Part shown: in pieces, positions 11,301-18,664 of the stretch | Layout of the letters: each line of letters opens with the position of its first letter | How positions within the stretch are numbered: the first letter of the stretch is position 1 | IMG/VR virus record: IMGVR_UViG_3300002242_000293 | Location: 2,191-24,296 of that record | Direction: 5' to 3' (one strand) | Source: a virus | Length of the DNA: 22,106 nucleotides | The notes under the pieces: generated by a model | What the model was told of the DNA's origin: nothing | Databases searched by the model: none | The model's input: only the letters and a program-made list of their open reading frames with translations | Position numbers and translations under genes: made by a program

Positions 11301-11425
11301 TAATTAAGCTCCATTTGTGCAAACACATTATCTATTAATTGAGCTATAAGGTATTCTATACCTAAATAGCTCAAAAATAAAATCAATGTAATCAAGATTG
11401 ATACTATCATTATTTGCTTAAACAT
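11300..11425 (-). CDS. tiny membrane protein
   Basis: ATG 11425 encodes 41 residues with one transmembrane helix (IMIVSILITLILFLSYLGI) and a short end VFAQMELN. It overlaps the stop of the upstream gene and is followed by TAATG into a second tiny membrane gene, so the two are probably made together. Function unknown. Confidence 0.55.
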   Translation of the reverse strand: MFKQIMIVSILITLILFLSYLGIEYLIAQLIDNVFAQMELN

Positions 11426-11669
11426 TTAAATGTCTTGCAACCTCTTCAGGTGTTAAAACTCTAACATCTTTAATATTGCAATTATTTTGTCTCAACCATT
11501 TATTGATATGTTTTGTAGTCGTCATAGAGTATTTTTTAGAAGTTTTAAAAAAACCCTTTTCATCTAATCCGGCTACCGGTGTCGAGTATGAGAAAAAAAC
11601 ACTTTCGCAAGGTGTTTTCCCGTTTGTTATCTCTGTCTCGTTGTTTCCGTGTTTTATTAGTTTTATCAT
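11418..11669 (-). CDS. small conserved-type phage protein (SY-T-VA / YSxTTxKHI)
   Basis: The 83-residue product contains FFSYSTPVAGLDEKGFFKT, then KKYSMTTTKHINKWL and a C-terminal VRVLTPEEVARHLNV. The combination of S-Y-x-T-x-V-A with T-x-x-(K/R)-Y-S-x-T-T-x-K-H-I is a pattern I recognise from a widespread phage and plasmid domain of unknown function. AAAGGG precedes the ATG by 5 bases. Its end overlaps the tiny membrane gene. Confidence 0.7.
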   Translation of the reverse strand: MIKLIKHGNNETEITNGKTPCESVFFSYSTPVAGLDEKGFFKTSKKYSMTTTKHINKWLRQNNCNIKDVRVLTPEEVARHLNV

Positions 11670-11723
11670 TTTTTACCCTTTGTTAGTTGTTTATTATTAT
11701 TATACTTTTTATTGTGTCGTAAT

Positions 11724-11900
11724 TTAGGCATTATCTATTAATTTTACTTGTCTATAAATATAACCATTATCTAAAACTTGCTTTTGTTTTTTGCAAACAC
11801 CTTTTAAAACAAGTTTATTAACAATATTTCTTGTTGCCTTGTCGTTTCCGTACCATTGCCAATTTTTATTTGCTTTTAAAAATTTAATTAAATTTTTCAT
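11724..11900 (-). CDS. small winged-helix-like island protein
   Basis: ATG 11900, behind a strong AAAGGGGAAAA, encodes 58 residues: MKNLIKFLKANKNWQWYGND, then KATRNIVNKLVLKGVCKKQK and a final YIYRQVKLIDNA. A helix, a T-x-x-x-V-x-x-L-V-x-x-G helix and a beta hairpin fit a winged-helix shape, so DNA binding is possible. It is the second gene in the island and could be a regulator. Confidence 0.6.
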   Translation of the reverse strand: MKNLIKFLKANKNWQWYGNDKATRNIVNKLVLKGVCKKQKQVLDNGYIYRQVKLIDNA

Positions 11901-11914
11901 TTTTTCCCCTTTCC

Positions 11915-12115
11915 CTATTCTAAATTTAAAGATTTTTTTAAATATTGTATAGTTGGAACTTTATTTAAAACTTCATCTTTAGTTTCACCTGAATAAAACT
12001 TACCATACCATTTTAAGAAATAAGTATTATTTATTTTATAAATTTTATTTCCTATTGTAATATTTTTCATAGCAAGTTGATTTTTAAGTTTTTCTTCAAC
12101 TATTGTGTTTATCAT
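11915..12115 (-). CDS. hypothetical first gene of the minus island
   Basis: From ATG 12115 the product is 66 residues: MINTIVEEKLKNQLAMKNIT, a hairpin IGNKIYKINNTYFLKWYGKF, and YSGETKDEVLNKVPTIQYL. An alternative ATG at 12145 adds MPYLFYTILA and would lie inside the 11-bp tandem repeat, so the inner start is favoured. It is the first gene of the minus-strand block, so its upstream DNA should hold the island's promoter. Function unknown. Confidence 0.55.
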   Translation of the reverse strand: MINTIVEEKLKNQLAMKNITIGNKIYKINNTYFLKWYGKFYSGETKDEVLNKVPTIQYLKKSLNLE

Positions 12116-12132
12116 TGCCAAAATGGTATAAA

Positions 12133-12154
12133 ATAAATAAGGCATAAATAAGGC
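12133..12154. repeat. two tandem 11-bp repeats upstream of the island
   Basis: ATAAATAAGGC occurs twice head to tail (12133-12143, 12144-12154), one helical turn each, between the divergent genes at 12115 and 12194. This spacing suits side-by-side binding of a regulator on one face of DNA. Confidence 0.6.
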
Positions 12155-12193
12155 ATATATTAATTATTTTATGTGTGATATATTTGCAACACT

Positions 12194-12376
12194 ATGAGAT
12201 ACACTTATTCAATAAAGGACCAATCTGGCAAAGAGGAAGAATATGAAGCCATGAGTTATAAAAAGCTATTGAAGAAGTTATCAATTAAATACAAGGACCA
12301 ATTAATTAAGATCAAATATATTAATAAACATAAGAATGAATTGATTAAGTTGGTTAAGATTAAAGAAGTTGAGTAG
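12194..12376 (+). CDS. small hypothetical plus-strand protein
   Basis: A 60-residue, lysine-rich product: MRYTYSIKDQSGKEEEYEAM, then SYKKLLKKLSIKYKDQLIKI and a strand-rich end. The strand, strand, helix, strand order resembles small phage alpha/beta proteins. No ribosome binding site is clear. It stands alone between the minus-strand island and the non-coding stretch before the late genes. Confidence 0.5.
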   Translation: MRYTYSIKDQSGKEEEYEAMSYKKLLKKLSIKYKDQLIKIKYINKHKNELIKLVKIKEVE

Positions 12377-12435
12377 AAAGTTGATATCCATTTACATTAA
12401 CAACGTTTGTTTTCAATGCGTATATAGTCGGATAG

Positions 12436-12467
12436 ATTACTAGCGATAATCTTTAGTTATCGGTAAT
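12436..12467. other. bulged stem-loop
   Basis: ATTAC (12436-12440), a 3-base bulge TAG, CGATAA (12444-12449), a 7-base loop, TTATCG (12457-12462) and GTAAT (12463-12467) form an 11-bp stem with one bulge. It lies in the gene-free stretch 12377-12660 upstream of terL. No T-run follows, so it is not a simple terminator; an RNA element, a packaging or recombination site are all open. Confidence 0.5.
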
Positions 12468-12509
12468 AGTAAATGCCTGTAATTTGTAGGAATTTGACTT
12501 TGTAAAATG

Positions 12510-12521
12510 GGGGTATACCCC
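12510..12521. promoter_or_regulatory. perfect GGGGTATACCCC palindrome
   Basis: A 12-bp perfect palindrome in an AT-rich, gene-free region. It stands out by base composition and could be a protein-binding operator. The same gap holds a T9 run (12535-12543), a second T-rich run (12630-12639) and the small repeat TACTA-TATC-TAGTA (12643-12656) directly before the next gene. I see no convincing -35/-10 pair, though a late promoter is expected here. Confidence 0.5.
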
Positions 12522-12660
12522 AGCAGACTGTCGCATTTTTTTTTATATATATACTCCGGATTTCTCAACAGACACACAGACAGCTTCTAAAGTAACCCAC
12601 ACCTAAATATAAACCCCTTTATACTTTAATTTTTTTTTTATTTACTATATCTAGTAGTAT

Positions 12661-12852
12661 ATGTGGGACTACATACAAGATGATTTAACCTCTATAGTGT
12701 TTATTGATGAGAAAACCAATACTCTTACTATTAAGATATATGGACTACACAATAAAAAAATTGCAGAACACTTTGCTCAATATACAATGAGCTTATTAGA
12801 CTTTGATTATAACCCTTCTGCATATAGTATGATAAGCAAAAGAATACACTAA
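12661..12852 (+). CDS. small conserved-type protein preceding terL
   Basis: The 63-residue product MWDYIQDDLTSIVFIDEKTN, then TLTIKIYGLHNKKIAEHFAQ and a C-terminal YNPSAYSMISKRIH is a two-strand, one-helix protein. I recall near-identical small proteins directly before the large terminase in marine phages. No Shine-Dalgarno sequence is visible before the ATG. It ends two bases before terL. Function unknown; a terminase-associated role is inferred from position only. Confidence 0.65.
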   Translation: MWDYIQDDLTSIVFIDEKTNTLTIKIYGLHNKKIAEHFAQYTMSLLDFDYNPSAYSMISKRIH

Positions 12853-12854
12853 AT

Positions 12855-14126
12855 ATGGATATTAAGATTCCTTACACACCTAGAAAACACCAAGCCTTTT
12901 TGCACAACAAAATTTCTAAATACAGATGGTCTGTACTGGTTTGTCATAGGCGGTTCGGCAAAACAGTATGTATGATTAATCATTTAATTAGGTCAGCACT
13001 ACTGTCTAAACAAAAGAATCCTAGATACGCATACATATCGCCAACATTTAAACAAAGTAAATCTATTGCTTGGGATTACATGAAACAGTTTACTGCCAAG
13101 ATACCTTTTACTAAGTTTAACGAAACAGAGTTAAGGGTAGATTTACCCAATGGTGCAAGAATAACTTTGCTTGGATCAGAGAACTCTGATGGGTTAAGAG
13201 GTATCTACCTAGACGGATGTGTAATAGATGAGTATGCCAATGTCCATAGCAAGTTGTTTCCTGAAATAATTAGACCAGCACTATCAGATAGAAAAGGTTA
13301 CTGCGTATTTATAGGTACACCACAAGGAATGAATAATAATTTTTACGAGCTGTACCAGCACTCACAAGGTGCGGATGATTGGTTTAACTATAAAGCTAAA
13401 GCAAGTGAAACTAAAATTGTAGACCCAGAAGAGTTAGTCAAGGCAAAAGAAGTAATGGGAGAAAAGAAGTATCAACAAGAGTTTGAATGTGATTGGATAG
13501 CTAACATAGAAGGTGCAATCTATAACGATGCTATTGTTAAGATGGAAGATAATAAACAATTAACAAGAGTACCTTACGATCCTAGTCTACCGGTCTCTAC
13601 AGCTTGGGATTTAGGAGTGGCGGATCATAGTAGTATTATCTTTTATCAGGAACTAGGTAGAGCTATTAATATTATAGACTACCATGAAGAACGTGGACAA
13701 GGATTACCGCACTACATACAGATATTAAAACAAAAAGATTATGTCTACAAAGAACATTTTGCTCCTCATGATATAGAAGTTACAGAGTTTGGTAATGGTA
13801 AGACGAGGAGAGAGGTCGCCTATCAATTAGGAATAAGATTTAAAGTTGTTCCAAAACTACCATTAGAAGATGGTATACACGCAACGTCTATGATTTTACC
13901 TAGATGCTGGATTGATACAGACCATTGCAAAAAGTTAATAGATGCGTTAAGACATTATCATCGGAAGTATATAGACAAAAATCGTATGTTCCGAAGTAAA
14001 CCTGTACACGATTGGTCGTCTCATGCGTGTGATGCGATGAGATACTTAAGTGTTGGTTTGCGAGAAATAAAAACTGGACAATCAGCTCCACAAGATGTAG
14101 CAGATAACAGTTACCAAATTATATAG
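12855..14126 (+). CDS. terL: terminase large subunit
   Basis: The 423-residue protein is the packaging motor and headful or site-specific nuclease. The ATPase domain has Walker A VCHRRFGKT (29-37), an adenine-side motif TPRKHQ near the N-terminus, Walker B CVIDE (122-126, Asp125/Glu126) and the coupling motif IGTPQG (153-158). The C-terminal RNase H-like nuclease has Asp252 in TAWDLGVADHSS, Asp276 in INIIDYHE and Asp393 in HACDAMRY, the expected acidic triad. The length is slightly short but complete. It is the first large gene of the late module. Genes of this compact type accompany T7-like or P22-like portal proteins. Confidence 0.95.
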   Translation: MDIKIPYTPRKHQAFLHNKISKYRWSVLVCHRRFGKTVCMINHLIRSALLSKQKNPRYAYISPTFKQSKSIAWDYMKQFTAKIPFTKFNETELRVDLPNGARITLLGSENSDGLRGIYLDGCVIDEYANVHSKLFPEIIRPALSDRKGYCVFIGTPQGMNNNFYELYQHSQGADDWFNYKAKASETKIVDPEELVKAKEVMGEKKYQQEFECDWIANIEGAIYNDAIVKMEDNKQLTRVPYDPSLPVSTAWDLGVADHSSIIFYQELGRAINIIDYHEERGQGLPHYIQILKQKDYVYKEHFAPHDIEVTEFGNGKTRREVAYQLGIRFKVVPKLPLEDGIHATSMILPRCWIDTDHCKKLIDALRHYHRKYIDKNRMFRSKPVHDWSSHACDAMRYLSVGLREIKTGQSAPQDVADNSYQII

Positions 14127-14135
14127 GAATTAAAT

Positions 14136-14363
14136 ATGGGTTCAATACTTAAACCAAAAATGCCACCTTTACCACCGGTTCAACCACCACCACCAATGCC
14201 AGAACCCACAGTATCTGCCGAAGAAAAAGAAAGACTAGCACAAGAGAGAGCAGCAGTAGAAAGAAAAAGACGTGGTAGAAAATCTACAATATTAACAGGA
14301 TCATTAATGCCAGAAGCTGAAGAAGCGGCAAAAAAAGAAAAAACTTTATTAGGAGATGCATAA
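14136..14363 (+). CDS. proline-rich structural protein with TILT/LLG motif
   Basis: A 75-residue protein with a proline-rich N-terminus (residues 6-24, PKMPPLPPVQPPPPMPEP), a charged helix (27-47) and a C-terminal GRKSTILTG, ending KTLLGDA. The S-T-I-L-T-G ... K-T-L-L-G ending is a recurring motif of small phage virion-associated proteins near the portal gene. It sits between terL and the portal and shares this ending with the next gene. AGGAATTAA precedes the ATG. The role is probably a head or connector component, by context. Confidence 0.65.
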   Translation: MGSILKPKMPPLPPVQPPPPMPEPTVSAEEKERLAQERAAVERKRRGRKSTILTGSLMPEAEEAAKKEKTLLGDA

Positions 14364-14364
14364 C

Positions 14365-14832
14365 ATGGGTAGTTCAAGTGCTGGTGCGAGTGGATCAGAT
14401 GCAGGTTTTGCAAATACAACAAAAGTAACAAACGCAAAAGCTAAACCAAAAAATTCTATTTTAGATTACACTCTAACTGGTCAAATAATAAAAGCGGGTA
14501 AAAATTTTTTAGATAAAAGAAATCCGGGATCAAGAATGAATGATCCACAAGGTTTATATGCAGAAGGATTAACTAAAGGATCAAAACCTAATAATAGTAA
14601 TATGAGTGGTGGTGATAGTGATAACAATAAAACCGCAACTAACGTAGGTGGAAAAATAATTATTGCTCCATCAAAAGCAGAAGTTTCACAAAGCAATGCA
14701 ACAGATGTAACTTATGATGCAAGAAAAACAAAAGCTAAAGGAAGATCAATGACAATATTAACAAGTTCAAAAGGAGTTCGTAAAGATGACCAAGCTGTTT
14801 TAGGAAATAAATCTTTACTAGGAAGAGCATAA
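14365..14832 (+). CDS. low-complexity virion-type protein with TILT/LLG motif
   Basis: From ATG 14365 the 155-residue product is rich in Ser, Gly, Asn, Ala and Lys (MGSSSAGASGSDAGFANTTK), with no strong fold signature, and ends GRSMTILTSSKG then NKSLLGRA. The ending mirrors that of the gene just upstream, suggesting duplication of a functional tail or a common docking site. An in-frame ATG at 14356 lies inside the previous gene and is rejected. AGGAGAT precedes the start. It overlaps the portal gene ATG by one base. Confidence 0.65.
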   Translation: MGSSSAGASGSDAGFANTTKVTNAKAKPKNSILDYTLTGQIIKAGKNFLDKRNPGSRMNDPQGLYAEGLTKGSKPNNSNMSGGDSDNNKTATNVGGKIIIAPSKAEVSQSNATDVTYDARKTKAKGRSMTILTSSKGVRKDDQAVLGNKSLLGRA

Positions 14833-16457
14833 TGGCAAAAACAGAATTAACAACATCTTTAATATCAAGATTCGATAGACTATCAGGTAGACGACAAAAC
14901 TGGGAAATACATTGGCAAGAAGTAGCTGATTATATGTTACCAAGAAAATCAGATATTACTAAAAGAAGAAGTCGTGGCGATAAGAGAATGGAAAAAATTT
15001 TTGATTCTTCTCCACTACAAGCATTAGAATTATTAGCATCATCTTTACATGGTATGCTTACTAATCCCTCTACAGCTTGGTTTACTTTAAGATATAAAAA
15101 AATGGAAGATATGAATGATGACGAAGCAAAACTTTGGTTAGAAGAAGCAACTGAAGTTATGTACAAAGCATTTAACAGATCAAACTTCCAACAAGAAATT
15201 TTTGAATTGTACCATGACTTAATTACATTTGGCACAGCTGCAATGTTTATAGAAGAAGATGATGATGATTTATTAAAATTTTCTACAAGACATATAGATG
15301 AATTATATATAGCTGAAGATAAAAAAGGTAAAATAGATACAGTTTTTAGAAAATTTAATATGACAGCTAGAACATTAGTTCAAAAATTTGGCAATTCAGT
15401 ATCTGCTGATGTTAAAACTACATCTGTAAAAAATCCTTATGAAGAAATTAGTGTTATTCATGCGGTCTATCCAAGAGATGATTTTAATCCAAAGAAAAAA
15501 GATAAAAAAAATATGCCATTTGAATCTGTATATTTTGAATACAAAGGTGGTAATGAGTTATCTATTTCTGGATTTAAAGAATTTCCTTTTGTAGTTCCAA
15601 GATATTTAAAAGCATCAAATGAAGTGTATGGTAGATCACCTGCTATGACAGCATTACCAGATGTTAAAATGTTAAATGAAATGTCTAAGACAACAATCAA
15701 AGCTGCACAAAAACAAGTAGACCCACCTTTATTAGTTCCTGATGATGGTTTCTTATTACCTGTAAGAACAGTTCCCGGTGGATTAAATTTTTACAGAAGC
15801 GGCACAAGAGATAGAATAGAACCATTGAACATTGGCGCAAATAATCCATTAGGTTTAAATATGGAAGAGCAAAGACGAAATGCAATTCGAGGTGTGTTTT
15901 ATGTTGATCAATTAATGATGAGAGATGGTCCACAAATGACAGCAACAGAAGTTATCCAAAGAAACGAAGAGAAGATGAGATTACTTGGACCAGTATTAGG
16001 AAGATTACAATCGGAATTATTACAACCCCTTATTGATAGAGTATTTAATATTCTATTAAGAAACAACCAGTTTGCTCCACCACCTGAATCTTTATCCGGT
16101 GTTAATATAGATATTGAATATGTTTCTCCTTTGGCAAAGGCACAGAAATCCACAGAGCTTCAATCTATTATAAGAGCTGTTGAAATACTTGGAAGTTTAG
16201 CTAATGTAGCTCCTGTATTTGACTATGTAAATTTTGATAATTTAGTTAAGCACGTTGCCGATATTGTTGGTATGCCACAAAAATTATTAAAGTCTCAAGG
16301 TGAAGTACAAGAAATGAGAAACGAACAAGCACAACAACAACAGGAGCAAATGCAGATGCAACAAGCACAACAAGTGGCTAAGATGGCAGGAGATGCTGCA
16401 CCACTTGCTAAAGCTCTTCCAGAAGAAGCTAAAGCTATTGTAAATGCTACAGAATAA
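14832..16457 (+). CDS. portal (head-to-tail connector) protein
   Basis: The 541-residue protein matches the podoviral head-to-tail connecting protein family: N-terminal RFDRLSGRRQNWEIHWQEVA and DYMLPRKSD, then FDSSPLQALELLASSLHGML and TNPSTAWFTL, a core with YGRSPAMTALPDVKMLNEMS, the pattern PPLLVPDDG, and MTATEVIQRNEEKM followed by LGPVLGRLQSELLQPLI. The C-terminus has a glutamine- and methionine-rich coiled stretch (about 498-515). Twelve copies form the DNA channel at one head vertex. The length is typical (about 500-560). It is followed after two bases by the next gene. Confidence 0.95.
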   Translation: MAKTELTTSLISRFDRLSGRRQNWEIHWQEVADYMLPRKSDITKRRSRGDKRMEKIFDSSPLQALELLASSLHGMLTNPSTAWFTLRYKKMEDMNDDEAKLWLEEATEVMYKAFNRSNFQQEIFELYHDLITFGTAAMFIEEDDDDLLKFSTRHIDELYIAEDKKGKIDTVFRKFNMTARTLVQKFGNSVSADVKTTSVKNPYEEISVIHAVYPRDDFNPKKKDKKNMPFESVYFEYKGGNELSISGFKEFPFVVPRYLKASNEVYGRSPAMTALPDVKMLNEMSKTTIKAAQKQVDPPLLVPDDGFLLPVRTVPGGLNFYRSGTRDRIEPLNIGANNPLGLNMEEQRRNAIRGVFYVDQLMMRDGPQMTATEVIQRNEEKMRLLGPVLGRLQSELLQPLIDRVFNILLRNNQFAPPPESLSGVNIDIEYVSPLAKAQKSTELQSIIRAVEILGSLANVAPVFDYVNFDNLVKHVADIVGMPQKLLKSQGEVQEMRNEQAQQQQEQMQMQQAQQVAKMAGDAAPLAKALPEEAKAIVNATE

Positions 16458-16459
16458 AT

Positions 16460-16708
16460 ATGGGTCAAGCAAAGAATAAAGAAAAGAACTTTGAGAAATA
16501 TGTTCAAGGTTTAAAAAAAAACTACCAATACATATTTAATACAGACGAAGGTAAACAAGTTATGTCTGATTTAGAAAAAAGATGTCATCATCATACTACC
16601 ACTAATATAAAAGGTGATAGTCATGAGAGTGCATATATGGAAGGACAACGTAGCATCCTTCTATTTATTAAAGCAATGCTACTTAACGATAATGAAAAGG
16701 ATAAATAA
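16460..16708 (+). CDS. Bbp19-like small phage protein
   Basis: The 82-residue product has YQYIFNTDEGKQVMSDLEKR followed by Cys, several His (RCHHHTTT), then SAYMEGQRSILLFIKAML. The layout (F-x-T-x-x-G-x-x-V-(L/M)-x-D-L ... C ... E-G-x-R-x-(I/V)-x-x-x-I) matches the small proteins found between portal and scaffold genes in podoviruses (Bbp19-like family, as I recall it). Role unknown, probably in head assembly. Confidence 0.7.
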   Translation: MGQAKNKEKNFEKYVQGLKKNYQYIFNTDEGKQVMSDLEKRCHHHTTTNIKGDSHESAYMEGQRSILLFIKAMLLNDNEKDK

Positions 16709-16710
16709 AA

Positions 16711-17595
16711 ATGTCATCAGAACAGATAACACAGGAAACTGTGCCTGTAGAAAAGACAGAAACTACAGAACCACAAGCAACAATAGCTAGTGTTGCAAAA
16801 ACAGATACACCTGTATCACCAACAACAGAACAACCAGTAGCTGCTAAATCTTGGAAAGAAGCAATTTCTCAAGAGTTTAGAAACGATCCCAACATAGAAA
16901 AGTTTACAGAGATAGATGCACTTGCAAAGTCATACATCAATGCAACTCAAATGATTGGAAAAGATAAAGTTGCTGTACCAAATAAAAACTCAACTGAAGA
17001 ACAATGGAATGAAGTATTTGATAAATTAGGTAGACCAGCTTCCGCTGATAAATATACTTTAGATGTTAAATCTGATGTTGTTCCATTAAATGAATCAGAT
17101 GTAAAACAATTTGCTCAAAACGCACACAAGTTAGGTTTAAGCAATAAACAAGCTCAAGGTGTTTTAGAGTTTTATAAAAGTAATATGGAAACAAATGCTC
17201 ATCAATCAAAAGTTGATGCAGAAACTTCTCAAGTCCAAGCTGAACAAGAGTTAAGAAAAGAATGGGGAAGAGATTTTGACGCAAATGTTAAAAGAGCTGG
17301 AGCATTAGCTAAAGCCAATTTAAATACTGAGATACTTGATCTTGAACTTAAAAATGGAATGAGAGTAGGAGATCATCCAGAAATGATTAAAGGTTTTGCT
17401 AAGATTGCTAATTTATTAACTGAAGATAAAATTATGTCTCCAGAAGATGAAAACGCATCTAAAACAAGCGATATTGAATCAGAAATATCTTCTATTATGG
17501 ATAACAAAGAAGGACCATACTGGAACAAACAACATCCAGATCATGATAAAATGGTACAACAAGTTTATACATTAAGAGAAATGCTAACTAAATAA
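16711..17595 (+). CDS. scaffolding protein
   Basis: The 294-residue product has a disordered, Thr/Pro/Glu-rich N-terminus (1-45), a middle part with WKEAISQEFRNDPNIEKFTE, IDALAKSYINATQMIGKDKV and KLGRPASADKYTLDV, a helical coiled-coil region (about 120-200) and an acidic C-terminus ending HDKMVQQVYTLREMLTK. The P-x-S-A-D-K-Y motif and the location between portal and capsid gene are typical of internal scaffolds, which shape the procapsid and then leave. No protease is encoded near, so release is probably without maturation cleavage. Confidence 0.85.
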   Translation: MSSEQITQETVPVEKTETTEPQATIASVAKTDTPVSPTTEQPVAAKSWKEAISQEFRNDPNIEKFTEIDALAKSYINATQMIGKDKVAVPNKNSTEEQWNEVFDKLGRPASADKYTLDVKSDVVPLNESDVKQFAQNAHKLGLSNKQAQGVLEFYKSNMETNAHQSKVDAETSQVQAEQELRKEWGRDFDANVKRAGALAKANLNTEILDLELKNGMRVGDHPEMIKGFAKIANLLTEDKIMSPEDENASKTSDIESEISSIMDNKEGPYWNKQHPDHDKMVQQVYTLREMLTK

Positions 17596-17601
17596 AAATT
17601 T

Positions 17602-17641
17602 TAATCCCTTGTTTTTTTTAATAAATTAAGATAAGGGATTA
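17602..17641 (+). other. hairpin after the scaffold gene
   Basis: TAATCCCTT (17602-17610) pairs perfectly with AAGGGATTA (17633-17641) around a 22-base loop containing T8. It follows the scaffold stop by six bases. No T-run follows the right arm, so it is not a standard terminator; it may separate scaffold and capsid messages by processing or pausing. Confidence 0.55.
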
Positions 17642-17643
17642 TT

Positions 17644-17726
17644 AGTAGGACAATTCGCAAGAACCCTATTGACGAGAAGGAAGAGACTTCTAGTCTAAAA
17701 GACTTTAAATCCAAGAATTGCCTACT
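17644..17726 (+). ncRNA. structured RNA leader of the capsid gene
   Basis: AGTAGG and CAATTC (17644-17649 and 17651-17656, one bulged A) pair with GAATTG and CCTACT (17715-17726) to close a 12-bp stem. Inside, AGACT (17684-17688), AGTCT (17692-17696) and AGACT (17700-17704) allow two mutually exclusive hairpins, and AGAAG (17675-17679) can pair with CTTCT (17687-17691). The arrangement looks like a folded RNA, perhaps a switch, in the 193-base gap before the highly expressed capsid gene. No known RNA class is recognised; hammerhead cores were looked for and not found. Confidence 0.45.
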
Positions 17727-17788
17727 TATTTTAAGTGGATAACCTTTCTGTTTTAATAATAACAATAACAATAAATGGAGAGACAATT

Positions 17789-18652
17789 ATGTCATCACAA
17801 ATAACAACAGCTTTTGTACAGCAGTATTCTGCTAACGTACAAATGCTATCTCAACAAATGGGATCGTTATTAAGAGACAAAGTTCGTGTTGAATCTATCG
17901 TTGGAAAAAATGCATATTTTGACCAAGTAGGTTCAGTAACTGCTCAACTTAAAACAAGTAGACATTCAGACACTCCGCAAATAGACACTCCTCACTCAAG
18001 AAGAAGAGTATCTCTTGCAGATTATGAATTTGCTGATTTAATTGATCAACAGGACAAAGTACGTCTTTTAATTGACCCTACATCATCTTACGCACAAGCC
18101 GCTGCTTATGCAATGGGGAGAGCAATGGATGATGTTATTATATCTGCTGCAACTGGTACAGCTTTCACAGGCGAAACTGGTTCTGGAACAGAAACTGCAC
18201 AAACTGCAATCGCAGCTAATGTTGGTTCAACTACAGGATTAAACATTCCTAAATTAGCAAAAGCTAAAGAAACTTTTGATAAAGCGGATGTTGATCCTTC
18301 AATTCCAAGACACCTTATCGTGTCTCCGGAGCAGATTAATAATCTTTTAAACGTAACCGAAGTTACAAGTTCAGATTTCAATACTGTTAAAGCACTCGTG
18401 CAAGGCGATATTGATACTTTTCTTGGCTTCAAATTTACAGTTTCCAATAGACTTGCAAAAGCTGGCAATGATAGAACTTGCATAGCTTTCGCACAGGATG
18501 GAATCACTCTAGCAATAGGCAAAGATGTAAATGCAAGAATAGACGAAAGAGCAGACAAATCGTATGCTACTCAAGTTTACTACTGCATGAGCATTGGTGC
18601 TACTAGAATGGAGCAATCTAAAGTTCTTGGTATAACTTGTACAGAAGCATAA
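17789..18652 (+). CDS. major capsid protein
   Basis: The 287-residue product begins MSSQITTAFVQQYSANVQML followed by SQQMGSLLRDKVRVESIVGK and AYFDQVGSVTAQLKTSRHSD, then TPHSRRRVSLADYEFADLID and QQDKVRLLIDPTSSYAQAAA. This is the pattern of an HK97-fold capsid family of podovirus-like and other phages with an N-terminal arm and the DT-P-H-x-R-R linker. The end has YCMSIGATRMEQSKVLGI. The start is ATG 17789 with GGAGAG 8-13 bases upstream; the in-frame ATG at 17735 lies within the leader. It lies between scaffold and decoration-type genes, which supports the call. Confidence 0.9.
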   Translation: MSSQITTAFVQQYSANVQMLSQQMGSLLRDKVRVESIVGKNAYFDQVGSVTAQLKTSRHSDTPQIDTPHSRRRVSLADYEFADLIDQQDKVRLLIDPTSSYAQAAAYAMGRAMDDVIISAATGTAFTGETGSGTETAQTAIAANVGSTTGLNIPKLAKAKETFDKADVDPSIPRHLIVSPEQINNLLNVTEVTSSDFNTVKALVQGDIDTFLGFKFTVSNRLAKAGNDRTCIAFAQDGITLAIGKDVNARIDERADKSYATQVYYCMSIGATRMEQSKVLGITCTEA

Positions 18653-18664
18653 TAGGAGGAAAAT

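Noticed and set aside
14180-14437. Minus-strand Leu/Ser-rich frames opposite terL-portal genes (also at 14481-14696, 15697-15945, 16287-16507)
   Set aside because: They lie opposite strongly supported late genes and have shadow composition.
17657-17714. Possible hammerhead ribozyme (TTGACGAG near 17669)
   Set aside because: The core needs CUGANGA and a following GAAA; the first C is T and no GAAA follows the expected stem.
17644-17726. Possible tRNA in the capsid leader
   Set aside because: The closing stem is 12 bp with a bulge, and there is no T-loop consensus or 7-base anticodon loop.
18106-18558. 150-residue minus-strand frame inside the capsid gene
   Set aside because: Long, but fully antisense to the capsid gene, with no start signal; a consequence of codon bias.
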